Below are positions 1 through 13,510 of a stretch of 64,000 nucleotides of DNA, piece by piece. Source of the stretch: Bryoerythrophyllum caledonicum (Eukaryota; Streptophyta; Bryopsida; Pottiales; Pottiaceae). The DNA is taken from positions 20,937,105 through 21,001,104 of the forward strand of contig OZ020523.1 of assembly GCA_963971425.1 (NCBI GenBank), written 5' to 3'. Position 1 is the stretch's first letter; the number at the start of each line of letters is the position of its first letter. The position numbers were made by a program, and so were the translations under genes. The notes beneath the pieces were generated by a model. The model was not told where the DNA came from. It ran no database searches and saw only the letters and a program-made list of their open reading frames with translations.

Positions 1-2453
1 TGTAACCCCTAACATTTCTTGTCCTTCAACTTATAAATATTTAGGGATTTTAGGGAAATATAGTAATATCACCACTTTGACAATTTATAAATGATTTTGA
101 TTTTAAAGTTGGTGATTTCATATATTGAGGATTTTGTTTTTCTTATGTTAATTCCTAAAGGACCAAGTGTCCACAATTTATTTTTTAAGAATCATTGGCA
201 AGTTCCCATGATGTCAATTTTCTAAAACGTTTTTGAGGTTTTATCAAAGACATGAAGATGTAACAGCTTCATGGGAGTTATAATTTTTTTTGAACAAGAC
301 ATTTGATGAAGTAGTTATGCTATCTAAAGCAACTTTTCAACATGGTGGGCAAACCAGGCAGCTATACTAAATATCAAATTGAGATTTGATGCCAATATTT
401 TTTTTAAACTATACTTATTGTATTAAATATATAAAATATGTAAAGAAAATAGTATAAATAAATTGTATAAAGTTAATATATTTTACATAAAAAAGTTGTA
501 CAAAAACTTTGCTCCAAAAAGAGTCAAAGTTTTTGACACCATGTAAATGAAGCAGATACTTTGTGAGTAATAATTTGTGGTTCAATATATTAATATTTTA
601 TACAGTATCATATCCAAATGCATATTTTAACATCTTTCGTCACTCACTCACTTTATAAACTCAATATGTTTGTTTTACTAAAATTATTTAGGAGGAATAC
701 TTTAAACAATATTTGTAAACATTATTTAGCAAGCTTAGTTATATTTTCCATACTTTACATTCACTAAATGCCCAAGGTTTTCTAAGACCACTTCATGTGT
801 AATATGACACATCCTAATTTTTTTAAATAGTATGCAAATAGAGGGATTCCGATCCCTTCCTTTACCTGTATCTCCATTAATATTCCACAACCATGACTAT
901 ATTATAATACACACTTCAAAACTACTATCCTTTTGTGCATATATAAAAACACTTACAAGTAGTAATATTTTAAATCCACCTCTTACCATAGGATCTTATT
1001 GAATCTACTACTAGAAGAACACTCATGTTTATATGAAGAATATAGAATTGCATAGAGTAGCAAATTCCAGCATTCCAAGCAAGACAAACAAGTTTTGTGC
1101 ACCTTAATTTAATAACGTCAACAAATAGCACTTGAAGTTTTGAGTTGTTGATCTCAAAACTCTTGAAGTTTTGAGCTATTGATTCAAATTAAAACATGCA
1201 TGATCATCATTGAAGGCACCGTGAAGCTCATTGAAGGCACCATGAAGCTCATTGAAGTTATCCTTTTCACCCTTTTGCGCCAAAGTGATTGTTTTTGGGT
1301 CATTTTTGGTGTATCTATGGTTATAGCTCCTTATGCGTTAGATAAATGCACTAATAAATACCCTTCAGATGGAACAATTCCCGGGTACATTCCACATGCA
1401 AGCATTGGCAAGTTATAATAATATTCGTAACGAAGGGTCAACAATGAAATATACCCTATTTGTAGATGTTGTTGTACATGATTTATTGCACTCGTAGATT
1501 CTCTCAAGCCTTTGGAAGCTCATCGCCGCTAAAGGGTCAAAGAATCCAATTACAAAAGTCTAAGCACACGCTTGTGATCAAAAAAGTAAAGGTCATTGCA
1601 TAATGTAAGCAAGCATGTGTCCTCCGTCGTTATGATGGAGTAACTGCATCGTGACAAATTAACCCTTTAGCGAGGAACCGGCCATTTTTGGACGCGGCCA
1701 TCTTTTTTTGAAAGATTCTCCGCAACTGAGAGTATGAAGCGCTACACGCCCAATCAGAGATACTACCATGTACGCCCAAAAAGAGATACTTCCGTTTAGA
1801 GAGCTACAAATTGTGCCGAATTGCTGACAACATATAGATTCTAGGGGGACACATTCTACGGATTTCAAAGATGCTCAGGGTAAATCTACACAATTCAAAG
1901 ATGCAAACCAAAAGCAGGGTCGCAGGAATTCCACCATTGTTGCTAAAGGGTTACCACCTGGACCATTAGAACACTTTCTTACCACCAACTCACCGATAAC
2001 ATACAAACAGAAGCTACATGTTGATCTCAAGCACTATGAGTCCTACTGTGCCTCTGACAGGCCACAATGGCCAATATTGGCTTGCATTGAGAATGTGAAA
2101 TGTTGAGTCCATCACAGGTTACAAAAACAAGACGTTTATCAGACAAACCATGTAAGGTAAGCCTCCCCATAACCAACAAAAACTCATAGCCAAAGCTTAT
2201 AAAATTGGGGTATACCCCACCCTCTTCCATCTCATTACCACCAACTCGGCTTCAAATGGAGGTTTCCTATTAGTCAAGACTCTTACTTTTGATCGTTGGT
2301 TATGGGAGGTACCACTAAACATGGCTGCACAGTTTGAAAACTCATATCTAATTCAATTTTCATCCAAAAAATATGAAATCACTTGGGTTGGAATCACAAT
2401 TCTATTGGCTATCATTGAAAAATAACAGTATAATGATCTCCTCTCTCCATATA
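1..2453. repeat. Segmental duplication, copy A, distal part
   Basis: This AT-rich stretch is collinear with 44030-46475, with only scattered substitutions and small indels; for example, copy B has about 30 extra bases near 45330. It carries no gene I can support. It includes a remnant of the TTAA repeat family near 149-260 and a small inverted-repeat unit at about 1658-1955 whose ends read TTAACCCTTTAGCG and GCTAAAGGGTTA. The homology begins at the first base, so the duplication probably extends beyond the window. It continues after the Tc1 insertion at 16314-17757. Confidence 0.9.
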
Positions 2454-2758
2454 CAGTGTCTTGCAAAATTGAGTCAAGTTAAGGAAAACATATCTTTGGT
2501 TGACCATTCCTGACAACTCATTGAATAAAATTGCGGTTTTCAAAATAGAGGAGATACAACATGGAGTTTATGAGCTATCATAGAATGTATGTTGACACAC
2601 ACATAGACTATAATTAGATTTTTTTTTCAAGTACAAACATATGTCTTGACTCAATTTTGCATGCCATTGAGGACTCATGAGCCAAGACATGTGTTTTGCA
2701 TGCCACAAATGCATTGAGGATGTATGAGCTCAAATTGGCTTGGGCATGTTAAACTACA

Positions 2759-2982
2759 ATGTTGGAATACTCCATGCACATTGTTAGTATACTTTTATTA
2801 CTCAACATGGTGTACTTGAAGGAGCTTTCTGCACGCGCTTGTACAGACCTTGATAAGTCTATTTTGGTGAAGTTGCAAGCTGGTAGATCCACAAGGGATG
2901 TAGCAAGTGAGTTGCAGGTGTCTCAAAGTCATGTTGCAAGACTTAGAAGGAAGAGATTGTCTAATATTCCTACTAGTAGTGG
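2759..2982 (+). pseudogene. Tc1 transposase, N-terminal HTH fragment
   Basis: This open stretch encodes the start of a Tc1 transposase. A helix-turn-helix of Tc1 type is visible (LDKSILVKLQAGRSTRDVA followed by LQVSQSHVARLRRKR). The frame reads into the TSSGG codons where the LINE inserted. The same reading resumes at 15281 after the LINE with GRPQVLT, so the two pieces were one gene. The start codon used here is the first ATG of the open frame; the true start could be slightly downstream. The fragment cannot make a functional protein alone. Confidence 0.8.
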
Positions 2983-5449
2983 GAACTAGGATGGGGATGA
3001 CTGAGTAGAGCTCCGAGATTTGTGGTGAGGGGAGTGGATGGACTCAATCTCAGAACCCACGCATTTGAATCAGCAACAGGTGGCTGGAGTTGTTGTAGAG
3101 CCCTCGTTTGTGGTGGAACTGAGGCTAGTATGGTCGTTTGCAAAGCTGCGTGAGTGATTGGAGAAGTTGGATTGGGCTCATATCAAGATCTGTGGTAGAA
3201 GCGTTTTGCAAAGAAAGAGTAGATGTGCTAGATCTGAGGTGGTAAGTAGTTGAAGGCAGGGATACCAGTGTTGGCACTCAGATCTGAGCCTCCAACTACA
3301 CTTCTTAGCAGCGAATCTACCTAGATTTAATCCCCGTAGCAGATCTGTACACCTCCAGTAGTCGTTTTGCCTCCCCAATCCACGCTATCAACATTCAACA
3401 TTGAAGATCCACATCTTACACACAGGACAGAGCTGCCCTACAGCGTCAGCGTCACCCACGATTCAACACCAATACCAGAGCACTCCACACGCAAGATTGA
3501 GCGAGGGACCAACCCGACACCGGTACTCAACATCAAATCTCCACCACTTCAGGTTACACTTAACTCATCACATCTTCGTTACATTTGTTGGATCTCTCTA
3601 CATAGGCACATCACACCTACTAGTCACATAACCTCCACCCACGCACACACTAGACACAACAATACGTACATCAACCCTGTCACTAATCCTCTAACCCGTA
3701 GGCACAAGCATAGGAAATGTATCTGCAAGCCGCATGCGGCAGTGCTGGAATTTTTTTTGCAGATCTAAACAACACACACAAGGAGGAAATCAAGTCGTAG
3801 ATCCAGAACCACTCCGCGCGCACCCAGAGGCAATCTGCGACACCATTACAACTACATACATCATCAACAATAGAGAAAAGATATCTGGAAGCGACTTCCG
3901 AAAGGTGACTAACAGATCTGCAGCAACAATACAAAGACAAACATCGCAGGAGCACAAAGAAACAAGAAGACAGCTCAAAAAAATGTAAGTCCACCTGATA
4001 AACCCTCAACTCCTCTCAATCTATACAACCCTCCTCTTTCTGCAACAAGATTCTATCTCTCCCGCCCTTCCTCCCTCCTTCTCCCCCTCTCTGCAACATG
4101 ATCCCTTCCCTATCAATCACCCTACTGGCACGCCTCTCTCCTCCCCTCTCGCCATCCCCATCCAGCCCCCTCCTCACGCAAGGACCCCTGCCACTCAGTA
4201 GATCTCCTCCCCCCACCCAACACCCGAATTCCCCGGTGCAAGGAACTGACCTATAAGGAGAACCCAACAGTCCGTGTAGGAGCCGTGACCTCCCGCAACC
4301 AAACCCTCCAGCGAGAAGATCCAGCACAGATAGGGAACCCTTGCGCTCAAATACGCAAGATCTGCAAACCAACGAGACCAGGATTAGCGTCTACCCAATG
4401 CCGTACACCGAGTGCAGAAGGACGCGAGAAACAAAGTATCACTGGAACCCGAGAAGAGAACAAGCTCCTTACAGGAGACACACGACCGGGGGTCTTCATA
4501 GGCGCGAGCACACTCAATCCAGGAGGCACACGACCAGGGGTGTTCACAGGCGCGATCACATTCAGTACCGGAGGCCCAAGACCGGGTGTCTTCACAGGCG
4601 CGAGCACACTCAACAGAGGCGGCACAAGATTGGGCGTCCTCACAAGCGGACAAAAACTGTTGAGATAGGCAGAATTGCGCACACAAACCCCGGCAGACTC
4701 GCGCACGCAAATCCCCGTAGACTTCTACACGCAAACCCTCCAGTACTGCAAGCCAAAAAAACAAGGATCAAAGACTACCTGGAGTAGGGCACCAAGCACC
4801 GCAGGCTGTGGTCATCGAGGGCAGAAAGAGAACACACCAACGAACGAGCTCAACCACACAACCAAGAGCAGCACGAAGAACGAAGAGAATCAACACGCAG
4901 GCAATCAACAAGAAGGGCGAGCACAAAACCAAGATCAATACGGAGGTGGAGCAAACACAAGGCCTCCCACAGGCGGCGAGAGACCAAGTGCGGATCCATG
5001 CGGAGCAAGACCGGATACCCCCACAATCACGAGGGCGTACGTAAGTCCCAACCCTCCCTGCGATTCACTACAAGCTGCAACGGTCACAGCCGAGGAAGAT
5101 TAGCGTCCGCACAATATCGACCCCTCTACAGCAACCACCCAACCATGACCCCCCTCATGCGGCCTACCTCTCCTCATAACCCCCCCTCCCTCACTACAAC
5201 CTCTCTCCTGCGACCTACCTCCCTACACAACCCCCTCCTCCACTTCTCTACGACATCTCTCCTACGACCTGCCCCTCTTTCCAACCCCCCTCTCTAAACA
5301 TCAGTGACCCTCTTCCATCCCCGGTGACCTCCCACTACCACCTCTCCCCCTACCCGAAACCTTCTCTCTCCCGTAATTATAACCTCCCTCTCTCTTGGAC
5401 AAAACTAGGGATTAAAAAATCCAGTGCTGACCCTATTCTTCCCTTAAAC
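2983..5449 (+). other. LINE 5' region, C-rich, no supported gene
   Basis: Roughly 2.5 kb lies between the target-site duplication and ORF1. It is rich in C and A, with long pyrimidine tracts (for example 4040-4150 and 5140-5300). Several overlapping open frames of 80-150 codons occur but none resembles a known protein, and their composition follows the base bias. It probably holds the 5' UTR and internal promoter. A short minisatellite lies inside it. Confidence 0.55.
4482..4650 (+). repeat. Minisatellite in LINE 5' region
   Basis: About three and a half imperfect copies of a unit near 48-51 bp are arranged head to tail. Each copy has the core ACGACCGGGGGTCTTCA followed by GGCGCGAGCACACTCAA. 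In one frame it reads as repeats of TRPGVFTGASTLNPGG. Tandem repeats in the 5' UTR are known in several LINE families, where they often carry promoter activity; that role here is inferred. Confidence 0.7.
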
Positions 5450-7126
5450 ATGACGGACCAAACCCCGGCCATATTAGACATAGTAGCAATGGATGTCAAA
5501 AATCCCATATTCTACACCAAAAAACCCTCGCCAGTGAACACCTCCACATCCTCCAATATTGATACTCCACACCTTGCTAAGAAACCTAAGAGTAGTTCTC
5601 ATGGCATATCCCATGTCTGAGTCCCTGACTTCACCACCTTCAAATTTTGGCTAGGCTTCCCCACCATGGAGAAACTGGCTCAGGATGTTGGCCGTGAGGT
5701 CTTCCATAGTGGGGAAACTGTGAGAGACATGATCACTAGAGGTGTACCCAAAGGAGAAGCGGAAGAGGCGTTAGAGGCTACTATAGCTTACCCCAAGATC
5801 CCACAAATACTATACCCCAAGACAAGAAATGATGATGTTGAAGGACAACACTTCAACATCACCCAAGTCCCCTTTGACATCCCTACTCACCCGGAGACCG
5901 GTTTGGCTTATGACTTCCATGTGGCCATATACTTTGAACTGCCTAACCATCCCCTATACCATGACGACATTAAAAAACTAGCCAAAGCCAGACTTGCACA
6001 CATGAACATACCGATGGGCACCAACCTCATTGACCCTCTTGCAATTCTTTGCAAAGGAGTCAAAAAGGAAGGACAGAAAGGGATCTTCTCAGGGATTATC
6101 AAGATACACCTCCTACACCCAGAAGTAGATGCCTTAGCACTTCTACGCGGCACCCGATACTTTGTCTTGCCACTTGACCCCATGGGACCACTATCCTAGG
6201 GAAAAGTGTGCAAATCGTGGCATGCGGTTGCCCATCAAGGCCTTTTGGTCCGCATCAAGAGTGACAACTTGAAGGGAGTCACCGCACGAGCACTCTTCCA
6301 AGACGTGGTACAAAACGGTTTCACTAGAAACCTCAAGTTTGAAGTAACGGACGTACAAAAGGAGGTAGCGGAGTCACATGCATGGATCATAGCACCCACT
6401 CCCAAACAAGCCAAGAAATTGGAACGATACCAAGTCACCACCTTTCAAGAGATCCTTACTGCCAAAGCTAGCAGCTCCCGAGATTTTTCCACCTTCGATA
6501 GGGCCAAGAAGGATGATCTGACACTAACCTTGTCACAACTACCTATACTCATGAGCATGAATGACACCACGGCAGCCATCACCCATGCCCTCCAAGCCAA
6601 GAATATTGTCAATATCTGGTTCCACAGACAGATTGAAGGCAAGCACAACGGATCCGCCAACATCCAAGTCGTCAATCCCATTGTGTATCGACAATACCTC
6701 AACGAAACCTTCAACATTGGGCTCCATCAAGTAGAAGTCCGTCCGCATCAAAGGAGCCTAGATGGAGTTGACCCCCCATCCGCCACCTTGGTGGAGAAGT
6801 GGGGTTTCAACGACATCAACATGGCCTTGGTCAACACGGTGGCATCCATGAAGTCCACCCCCACCTCCACCAACACCCTTTGTGATGAGATGACCGCGAT
6901 TGTGGAAAAAGGCCGTAAACAAATCCGATTGGAACTCTCCTCTTTCAAGGAAGACATCATTCGCGAGACCCGAGAATACACCGACGCGCGCACGGATGAG
7001 GTAAAATCTAAACTCATCAATGTTGAGAAACTAATGTTGAATGCCCTTTCGGTGATGCAAGGTATCAATGGAAGCGGATCGGTGCCCTCTCTTCCACCCT
7101 CAAATGGCCCGTCAAACGTGGATTGA
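5450..7126 (+). pseudogene. LINE ORF1 protein
   Basis: A single reading frame runs from ATG at 5450 to TGA ending at 7126, broken by TGA at 5618-5620 and TAG at 6197-6199. Without the stops it would be about 558 residues. It precedes ORF2 and so sits where the LINE nucleic-acid chaperone (ORF1p) is encoded. A central part around SANIQVVNPIVYRQYL could be an RRM-like fold. The C-terminal part from MTAIVEKGRKQIRLEL to VEKLMLNALSVM is charged, heptad-like and likely coiled coil. I see no CCHC zinc knuckle. Base composition is more balanced than in ORF2. The function is inferred from position, not from a recognised domain. Confidence 0.65.
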
Positions 7127-7903
7127 CCACGGACCACCCACGAATGACTTACCAACCGCATTGGCCTTGGTTCTTCCTCTCACTAGCTTTATCTTCTCCC
7201 CCTTCATCTATCGTTAATACCCTCTATGTCATTACTCTACTCCATCCCCTAGTTTTTGACATAGCTTATCTCCTAGCGATAGATTTGCATGAAAGTTCAT
7301 CTTCAATATACTCATACTCTTGTCCTACCTCCACCCTCCTAGCACATAATAGCTATACTACACACATCATCCCTCTCCCACTTACTATCTCCTTGTTTAA
7401 ATATTCTCCCACTCACATCTATCACATGCATGTAGCTAGCCCTGTGGCAATATCACCACACCTCACATGTCTTACTCAAAAAATTATAGCAATAAATGGT
7501 AAACTACATCACTACCTCAAAACACCCCCCACTTATCAATGCCAATGGCATTGGAATATCTACACTACTTGGAATTATCTCCTCACCAAATACATACCAC
7601 ACACCAAAACACACACAAAAACACACCCATATAACCAAAGGTGCTCACATACAACCACCCCTAAAAAACATTCCCACCACATGCTACCAACACATGCAAA
7701 GCCTCAACCAACAAATAGCACACACACAAAAGACAATCACATCACACACACAACTACACACCCAAACAAAAGACACACACACGCCCTCAAACAAACACAA
7801 CCCTAAAAACAGTAACAGACCCCAACAAAATACACAAAAAACAAGAACACTAAAACACAACACCAAACCCAAATACATAAAACTCCTCATACTTCTAGGC
7901 GGA

Positions 7904-7927
7904 GACATAGAAACCAATCCGGGACCA
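7904..7927 (+). other. 2A-like ribosome-skipping motif DIETNPGP
   Basis: The codons spell DIETNPGP, preceded by a hydrophobic run (KLLILLGG) and followed by Met. This fits the 2A consensus D-V/I-E-x-N-P-G-P, at which ribosomes skip the Gly-Pro bond and release the upstream product. 2A sequences are known near the N terminus of some animal and trypanosome non-LTR elements. Here it would separate a basic, low-complexity leader of about 137 residues from the APE-RT part. The related minus-strand copy has the same motif with a 1-bp deletion (about 54372-54394). Confidence 0.85.
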
Positions 7928-8571
7928 ATGCCTAACATACTAAAAACCCACCCTACATCGCACAAAAAAAACGCCAAAATATACTTTATATCAAATACGA
8001 TAAAACTAAAACCGGAATACAAACACATCGCCCAAACATTTGCACCTCTCTTAAAAACCACACACACATTACATCACCTGCACAACAATACACATCCGAA
8101 TATTGCCCAATATACAACAAAAAAACACACATCCACCAACACACATCTTATATGCCCTAATAATCACCACCCACCCAAATATCGACACATGCAATCATCC
8201 TCTAAACCCTCAAAATCTAAATATAACCATCTGGACAAACACACTACTACAAATCTTATCAAACTTACAAAATCCACCAAAAAGACATATTCATATCCCG
8301 CAGCCATACACCCAATTTATTGAAGAAAATCAAAATCATATAAATCATGGAAACTCAATACACAAGGAATTATACAAATTTTTACACAGTCAAAACACAC
8401 CACCCTCAAGCAACATAATAAAACAAAAATTTCCTTACCTTCCCAACAATCTCATTAACGAAACATTAAAATGGCTAGACCCCATAGCAGAATACACCCA
8501 CCCACCCCCTCCCCCCCCTTTTTCTCCCTCCATCACACCCAAACACTAGCACACAAAACACAAACACAAAC

Positions 8572-9330
8572 ATCATTACATGGAATGCATCATCTCTAAA
8601 CACTGCTCTCCCAAGCTTACAAATTTTGACCACATATACAGAAACACCACTGGCCCTCATAGTCATCCAAGAAACAAAAATATCCGCCACAAAATCCACT
8701 AAATATATACAAAATATATTCCATGACTGTAAACTTATCCTTAATAACACACATACACTTACAAGATGCATCCAACAACGGAGACCATATACACCGGGCC
8801 GAGGAGGCCTACTAACACTAATACACAAAAAATATGCCTACCCAGGCAACATCAAAAAAATTCCCACCCCAATGAACATATCTCCTTACCTCCAAACAAT
8901 CAGAATCAACAATCAACCACTACAGCCATGGTTAATTTTCCACATGTACATGTCATCCCATCCCGAAGATACTAGATTTATCACACAAATACAAAACACC
9001 ATTACATCTCAAATAAATCAAAATCCTAACCACACATACCTATTGTGTGGAGATTTCAACTGAGACATAGCATTAATTGGTAGACAAAACGGAAATCTTC
9101 ATACTCCCCCCCAAACCATAGATTACCAATGGCGCCACTTCATAGAAAACCTAAACTTTACCTACATAAACACTGATACACAATACTCCAGACAAGAGGG
9201 CTATAACTATAATGATTGGAGCCTAATAGACGGCTTCTATATAAACACAAATAATAATACACAATACACCTTCACAACAAACAATGACATTATTCTCAAC
9301 TCGGATCACTCACCCATACAACTCCACATC
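8572..9330 (+). other. APE-type endonuclease domain of the LINE
   Basis: Motifs of the exonuclease-endonuclease-phosphatase fold appear in order: ITWNASSL at the start, VIQETKI (catalytic Glu), GRGGLLTLIHKK, LLCGDFN, then SLIDGFY and LNSDHSPIQLHI at the end (catalytic Asp-His pair). Between LLCGDFN and DIALIG a TGA occupies the place where these enzymes usually have Trp, a one-base change from TGG. The domain nicks the genomic target. Confidence 0.88.
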
Positions 9331-10239
9331 CCAAATAACATATTCCTCAGTCGTACCCCGTTAAACTCAAATAACAACAATATACGCATACTCAACCCCT
9401 TCCCAAAAGAGAAGTTAGAAAAATTCAACACAAAGTTCTTTGAAGAAAATTCCATACAAATTGACTCTCTTATAAACATACTTGAAAATAATAACCAACT
9501 TTCTCAAACACAATGGGACAAAACATGCCACACCCTAGACACACTCATCAACAATATCTCGGATAGAGTAGAACAAACTTGTAAAGCTCAACCAATATCA
9601 CAAATGACAAACCGAACATCACAACAAGGAGGTTATTTACCCGTCAACTTTCAAAAATCTGGAAACAACATCTAACTACATACCATACAATACGAAAAAC
9701 TATTAGAATCGTAAAAAATAATCCACAATGGCGTAACCATCCCATATACAACGAACTACTAGCTTTACAACACACACAAATCCCTACTCCACCCCCCCCC
9801 GGAACTTCTCCTTGATGCATGGATTAAAGACATTGCACTAATCGCAAAAAATGCCAATATGCAAGCCCGGAAAATTACCACAAAATACTCAAAAGACAAT
9901 ATTAAAAAAGCCATATCAAGATATAGACAACTATATGAAATTAGCCCTAAGAAAATAAATAGAAGAGTTTTTAAAAAACTCAAAACCCCGCCACTAAATT
10001 GTATCACTGATCAATATAATAACATACTAATTAGTCCGGAAGACATTACAAACAAAATATTCAACCAACAAACAAAAAATAATAGACCCACATTACCAAC
10101 ATGCGAATACCAACCACAACATCCAGCCAAATGCACGTGTGCAGTACGGCAATATCCATGGCATGACCTAGATGGATTTACCCTAGACAAACGAGGTGAA
10201 CCTGAAACTCCACTACATACATATTTCAATAGAGCCATA

Positions 10240-11300
10240 TATGACACATGTCTCCGCAACCTCAGAAATAACAAAGCCTCTGGGCCCGATCGTATACCGA
10301 ATTCAATACTCAAACACATGCCCCCAAGATTTAATAAATTATTATTTCTATTCTTCTCTCATTGCTATAAACAAAAACAAATACCAGCCTCATGGAAAAC
10401 AAGTGCAACAATTTTACTATACAAAAAAAGAGATCCCTCAATACTAACAAATCATAGACCAATTGCATTAGCCAACACAATATATAAACTCTACACCAAT
10501 ACACTTACCTCAATACTATCCTCATATGATGAAAAGTTTAAAATCCTACACAATAGTCAAGAAGGATTTAGAGCAGAGAGAAGCACCTCCAGACAAATAC
10601 AAACCATAATAGCCGCACTAGAAGACGCACGATTCACAAATCAAGACATATATGTTCTATATGTTGACTTCAAAAACGCCTTTGGCTCTATAGATCACGC
10701 TCGACTATTAGCAATAATGGTTGATATTGGGTACCCAAAAGACGCAGCTAAACTAATTGGAAATATCTACTCCCAATCATCTACTTACTTCACAGGTGAA
10801 CACTTTGGTAAAACAAAGCCCATCTCCATCCATAGAGGCACTATACAAGGAGACACCCTTAGTCCATACCTATTCATTATATTTTTAGAACCAAACTAAG
10901 ATGGCTTAGTCCATACCTATTCATTATATTTTTAGAACCAAACTAAGAGGCAATAACGGATATACTTTTGGTACATCACAAATAACTATAAACTCCGCCG
11001 CATACGCTGACAACCTTGCTACTATAACTAACAAAAGAAAATCATTACAAATACAAATTGATAAAATTGATAGATACTGTAAATGGACTGGTATGGAGGT
11101 AGGCGTCCCAAAATGTGCTGCTACTAGATGCCCAAACAAATCCAAAATGAACCCAACTACATTTAAAGCCCTAATGCAAGCCTCTAACATCAACTACCGC
11201 GGCCAACCAATCCCCATACTACACCAAAATGAATCATATGTGTATCTAGGCACAAACCTTGTTTCCTCTCTAAAATGGAAAATCCAAATTCACGCTACGA
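10240..11300 (+). other. Reverse transcriptase domain of the LINE
   Basis: RT blocks are recognisable: NKASGPDRIPNSILK, TNHRPIALANTIYKL, SQEGFRAERSTSRQ, motif A VDFKNAFGSIDH, motif B GTIQGDTLSPYLF and motif C AYADNLATI. Motif C should be YADD; its second Asp is Asn (AAC at 11012-11014), which removes an essential metal ligand. A 47-bp tandem duplication (units starting 10858 and 10905) breaks the frame between motifs B and C. This copy's RT is therefore inactive. Confidence 0.92.
10858..10949 (+). repeat. 47-bp tandem duplication inside RT
   Basis: The 47-bp unit starting CTTAGTCCATACC occurs twice head to tail, at 10858 and 10905, with no visible divergence. It duplicates the codons after motif B and shifts the frame. 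The perfect identity suggests a recent event in this copy. Confidence 0.95.
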
Positions 11301-11429
11301 CCACAAAACTCATCAAACAATGCAAAGAATTAACAACATGTCCGGCCACTATGAAACAAAAAATTAAAATGGTTGACACCGTAATACGGCCAGGTGTAGC
11401 ATACAACTTTTACGCTGTACCATACTCTA

Positions 11430-11495
11430 TGCCAGCCATTAAAAAACTAGACCAAAAGATTACAGCCATTAAAAAACTAGACCAAAAGATTACAG
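11430..11495 (+). repeat. 30-bp in-frame tandem duplication
   Basis: GCCATTAAAAAACTAGACC and the following bases occur twice in a row, giving a doubled AIKKLDQKIT in the post-RT linker. It keeps the frame and is identical in both units. Confidence 0.93.
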
Positions 11496-13510
11496 CCACA
11501 CAAAAAAACATTTGTGGCATGCCAAAATGCATGGCAAACGCAATAACCCAACTACCACATAACCTATTTGGACTAGAAGCTTTCTCCCTCAAAAATGCCT
11601 ATCTAAGATGCATAGGAGAACAACTACAGAATGCCTTAAATGACAAAGGTAGGCTCGGAAAAATATATAATGGGCTTACACAATATGTTCTTGCTCAATA
11701 TGGTGGGGCCGAAAATATACCTAGAATTAAAAAAACAGATTGCGTAAGGTCACCAATAACTCGTACACTTTTCCTATTAAAGCACGTAGCAAAAGCTCAC
11801 CTTAAGAGTACACTTCCAAACTTCTTCATTAATCCTACACCACTAGAAACAATATGGCGCCAAGAAACACTAAACCACAACACACTCAATGCCCAAATCT
11901 CACAAAAGCTTCTACAAAAACTCCTCTCAAAAAATATTGTTGAACTAAACCAAATTACTTTACCTAACGACACACACATCATGAATAATGAGGACTTCAA
12001 AACCTACCACCTCACCCCATCCAAACTATTAAAAAGTGCTCTAAATGTTGCTAAACAGCTATTTTGCCACCCAACATGCCCCACTACATGCCATACCCCT
12101 TGTAACACATACTCCTACTCCTACATACTTAAAGATCCATTCGTTACCTTCAACAATAGCATCATCCCAAGAAATACCCCTCCACCAATCACTCCCCCTA
12201 ACCCTCCACACCCATACCATCCCCGCCCCCCAACATACATCCCCAAAAACCCCACCACATATTCCATTAATAACATCATACACCATAAACATATCCAACA
12301 CAAAGACACAAATAATATACAAAACACCCACACAAAATATTTATGCCAATGGCAACACAACGATAATACATACAATAAATGGCTTCCACAAAGAGACCTC
12401 TTTCCACGACACGACACCAATACCTCCACACATAACATTGAAAAATTAAAACAATACTGCCAAAAAATTCAAAACAACATTTACTCGGATATCATCCTAG
12501 CCCACCACCCCCAAGAACAAGTCTCAGACTCAAGGTCTGTAATACCACCCATAATTATCCCACTTGTAAACATATATACAATAGAATGCAACTCCGAAAA
12601 TGATATCCGCACACTCTCAAATACAATAAAAATAGATAACAATCAACCACACTTATATGAAGATAATGGCCGTCACTTACACACTATCCCCGTTACTAGA
12701 CTCCAATGGCTATGGAATCAGTACAATACAAAACTACAAACTCCTACGAACATTGAACCAACGACCCAACCCTTTGAAACCGAATTAATTTGGCTATACC
12801 AAAGGTATGAATATCGAATACTAAAGAATGACCCCCTCAAAAATGCGCAATACACAATACCCACACCCATTTTAGACTCACTAATCTCATCCTTTAACAT
12901 AGAACAATCATACTTTTCTTCACCGGTCACATGTTCTACCAAGCTAAAAAAATTCCACTCACCTTATGAAAGAGACAAAATATTTGGATCTTTGGGAAAG
13001 GCCTTCGACCACAAATGGATCGGTAATGGTATAGCCCACCCCGACAATGAGAAGGAAATGGAACAAGCAATACATTGGGCTAGACTTGCCGCCAAACATG
13101 ATCCTAATAACACAAATACAATCATCATTACACCGAACAACAATTGGTACCAAAACAACAACCAACATTCAAACCCATTCCCAGATTCTCATATCATTGT
13201 ATTATTTGAAGCAGACTCGGTACCATACGAAGAACCTACTATTCCACCCGAGCTAAGAAAACCCCGAATAGAGCCATCTACATTACAAATACTATGTGTC
13301 CATCATCAAAATCAAACCCTTGGCACCATAGAACAACTAACCGAACTTACCTCCTAGTAACAAACAATCTAAACATACACCAATTATATACAAAACCGGC
13401 CCCACCGACACCCATACAAACCCCCGTAAACCGAAATAAAAACTGGTCAAAACTAAACTATATCAACAATACATTAAACTACTTCGTCACACCTCCCCCT
13501 CTCCCAAACT

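Noticed and set aside
4285..5103. Overlapping open frames of 120-145 codons in the LINE 5' region
   Set aside because: Several frames are open at once because of the C/A-rich composition and few stops. No domain is recognisable and the minisatellite explains the apparent protein repeats.
7684..8067. Minus-strand 127-codon frame with hydrophobic Cys-rich product
   Set aside because: It is the antisense shadow of the G-poor ORF2 leader; the T/G-rich strand yields Val/Cys/Phe-rich frames everywhere.
12059..12438. Overlapping minus-strand frames within ORF2
   Set aside because: Shadow frames of the biased sense strand, with no conserved motif.
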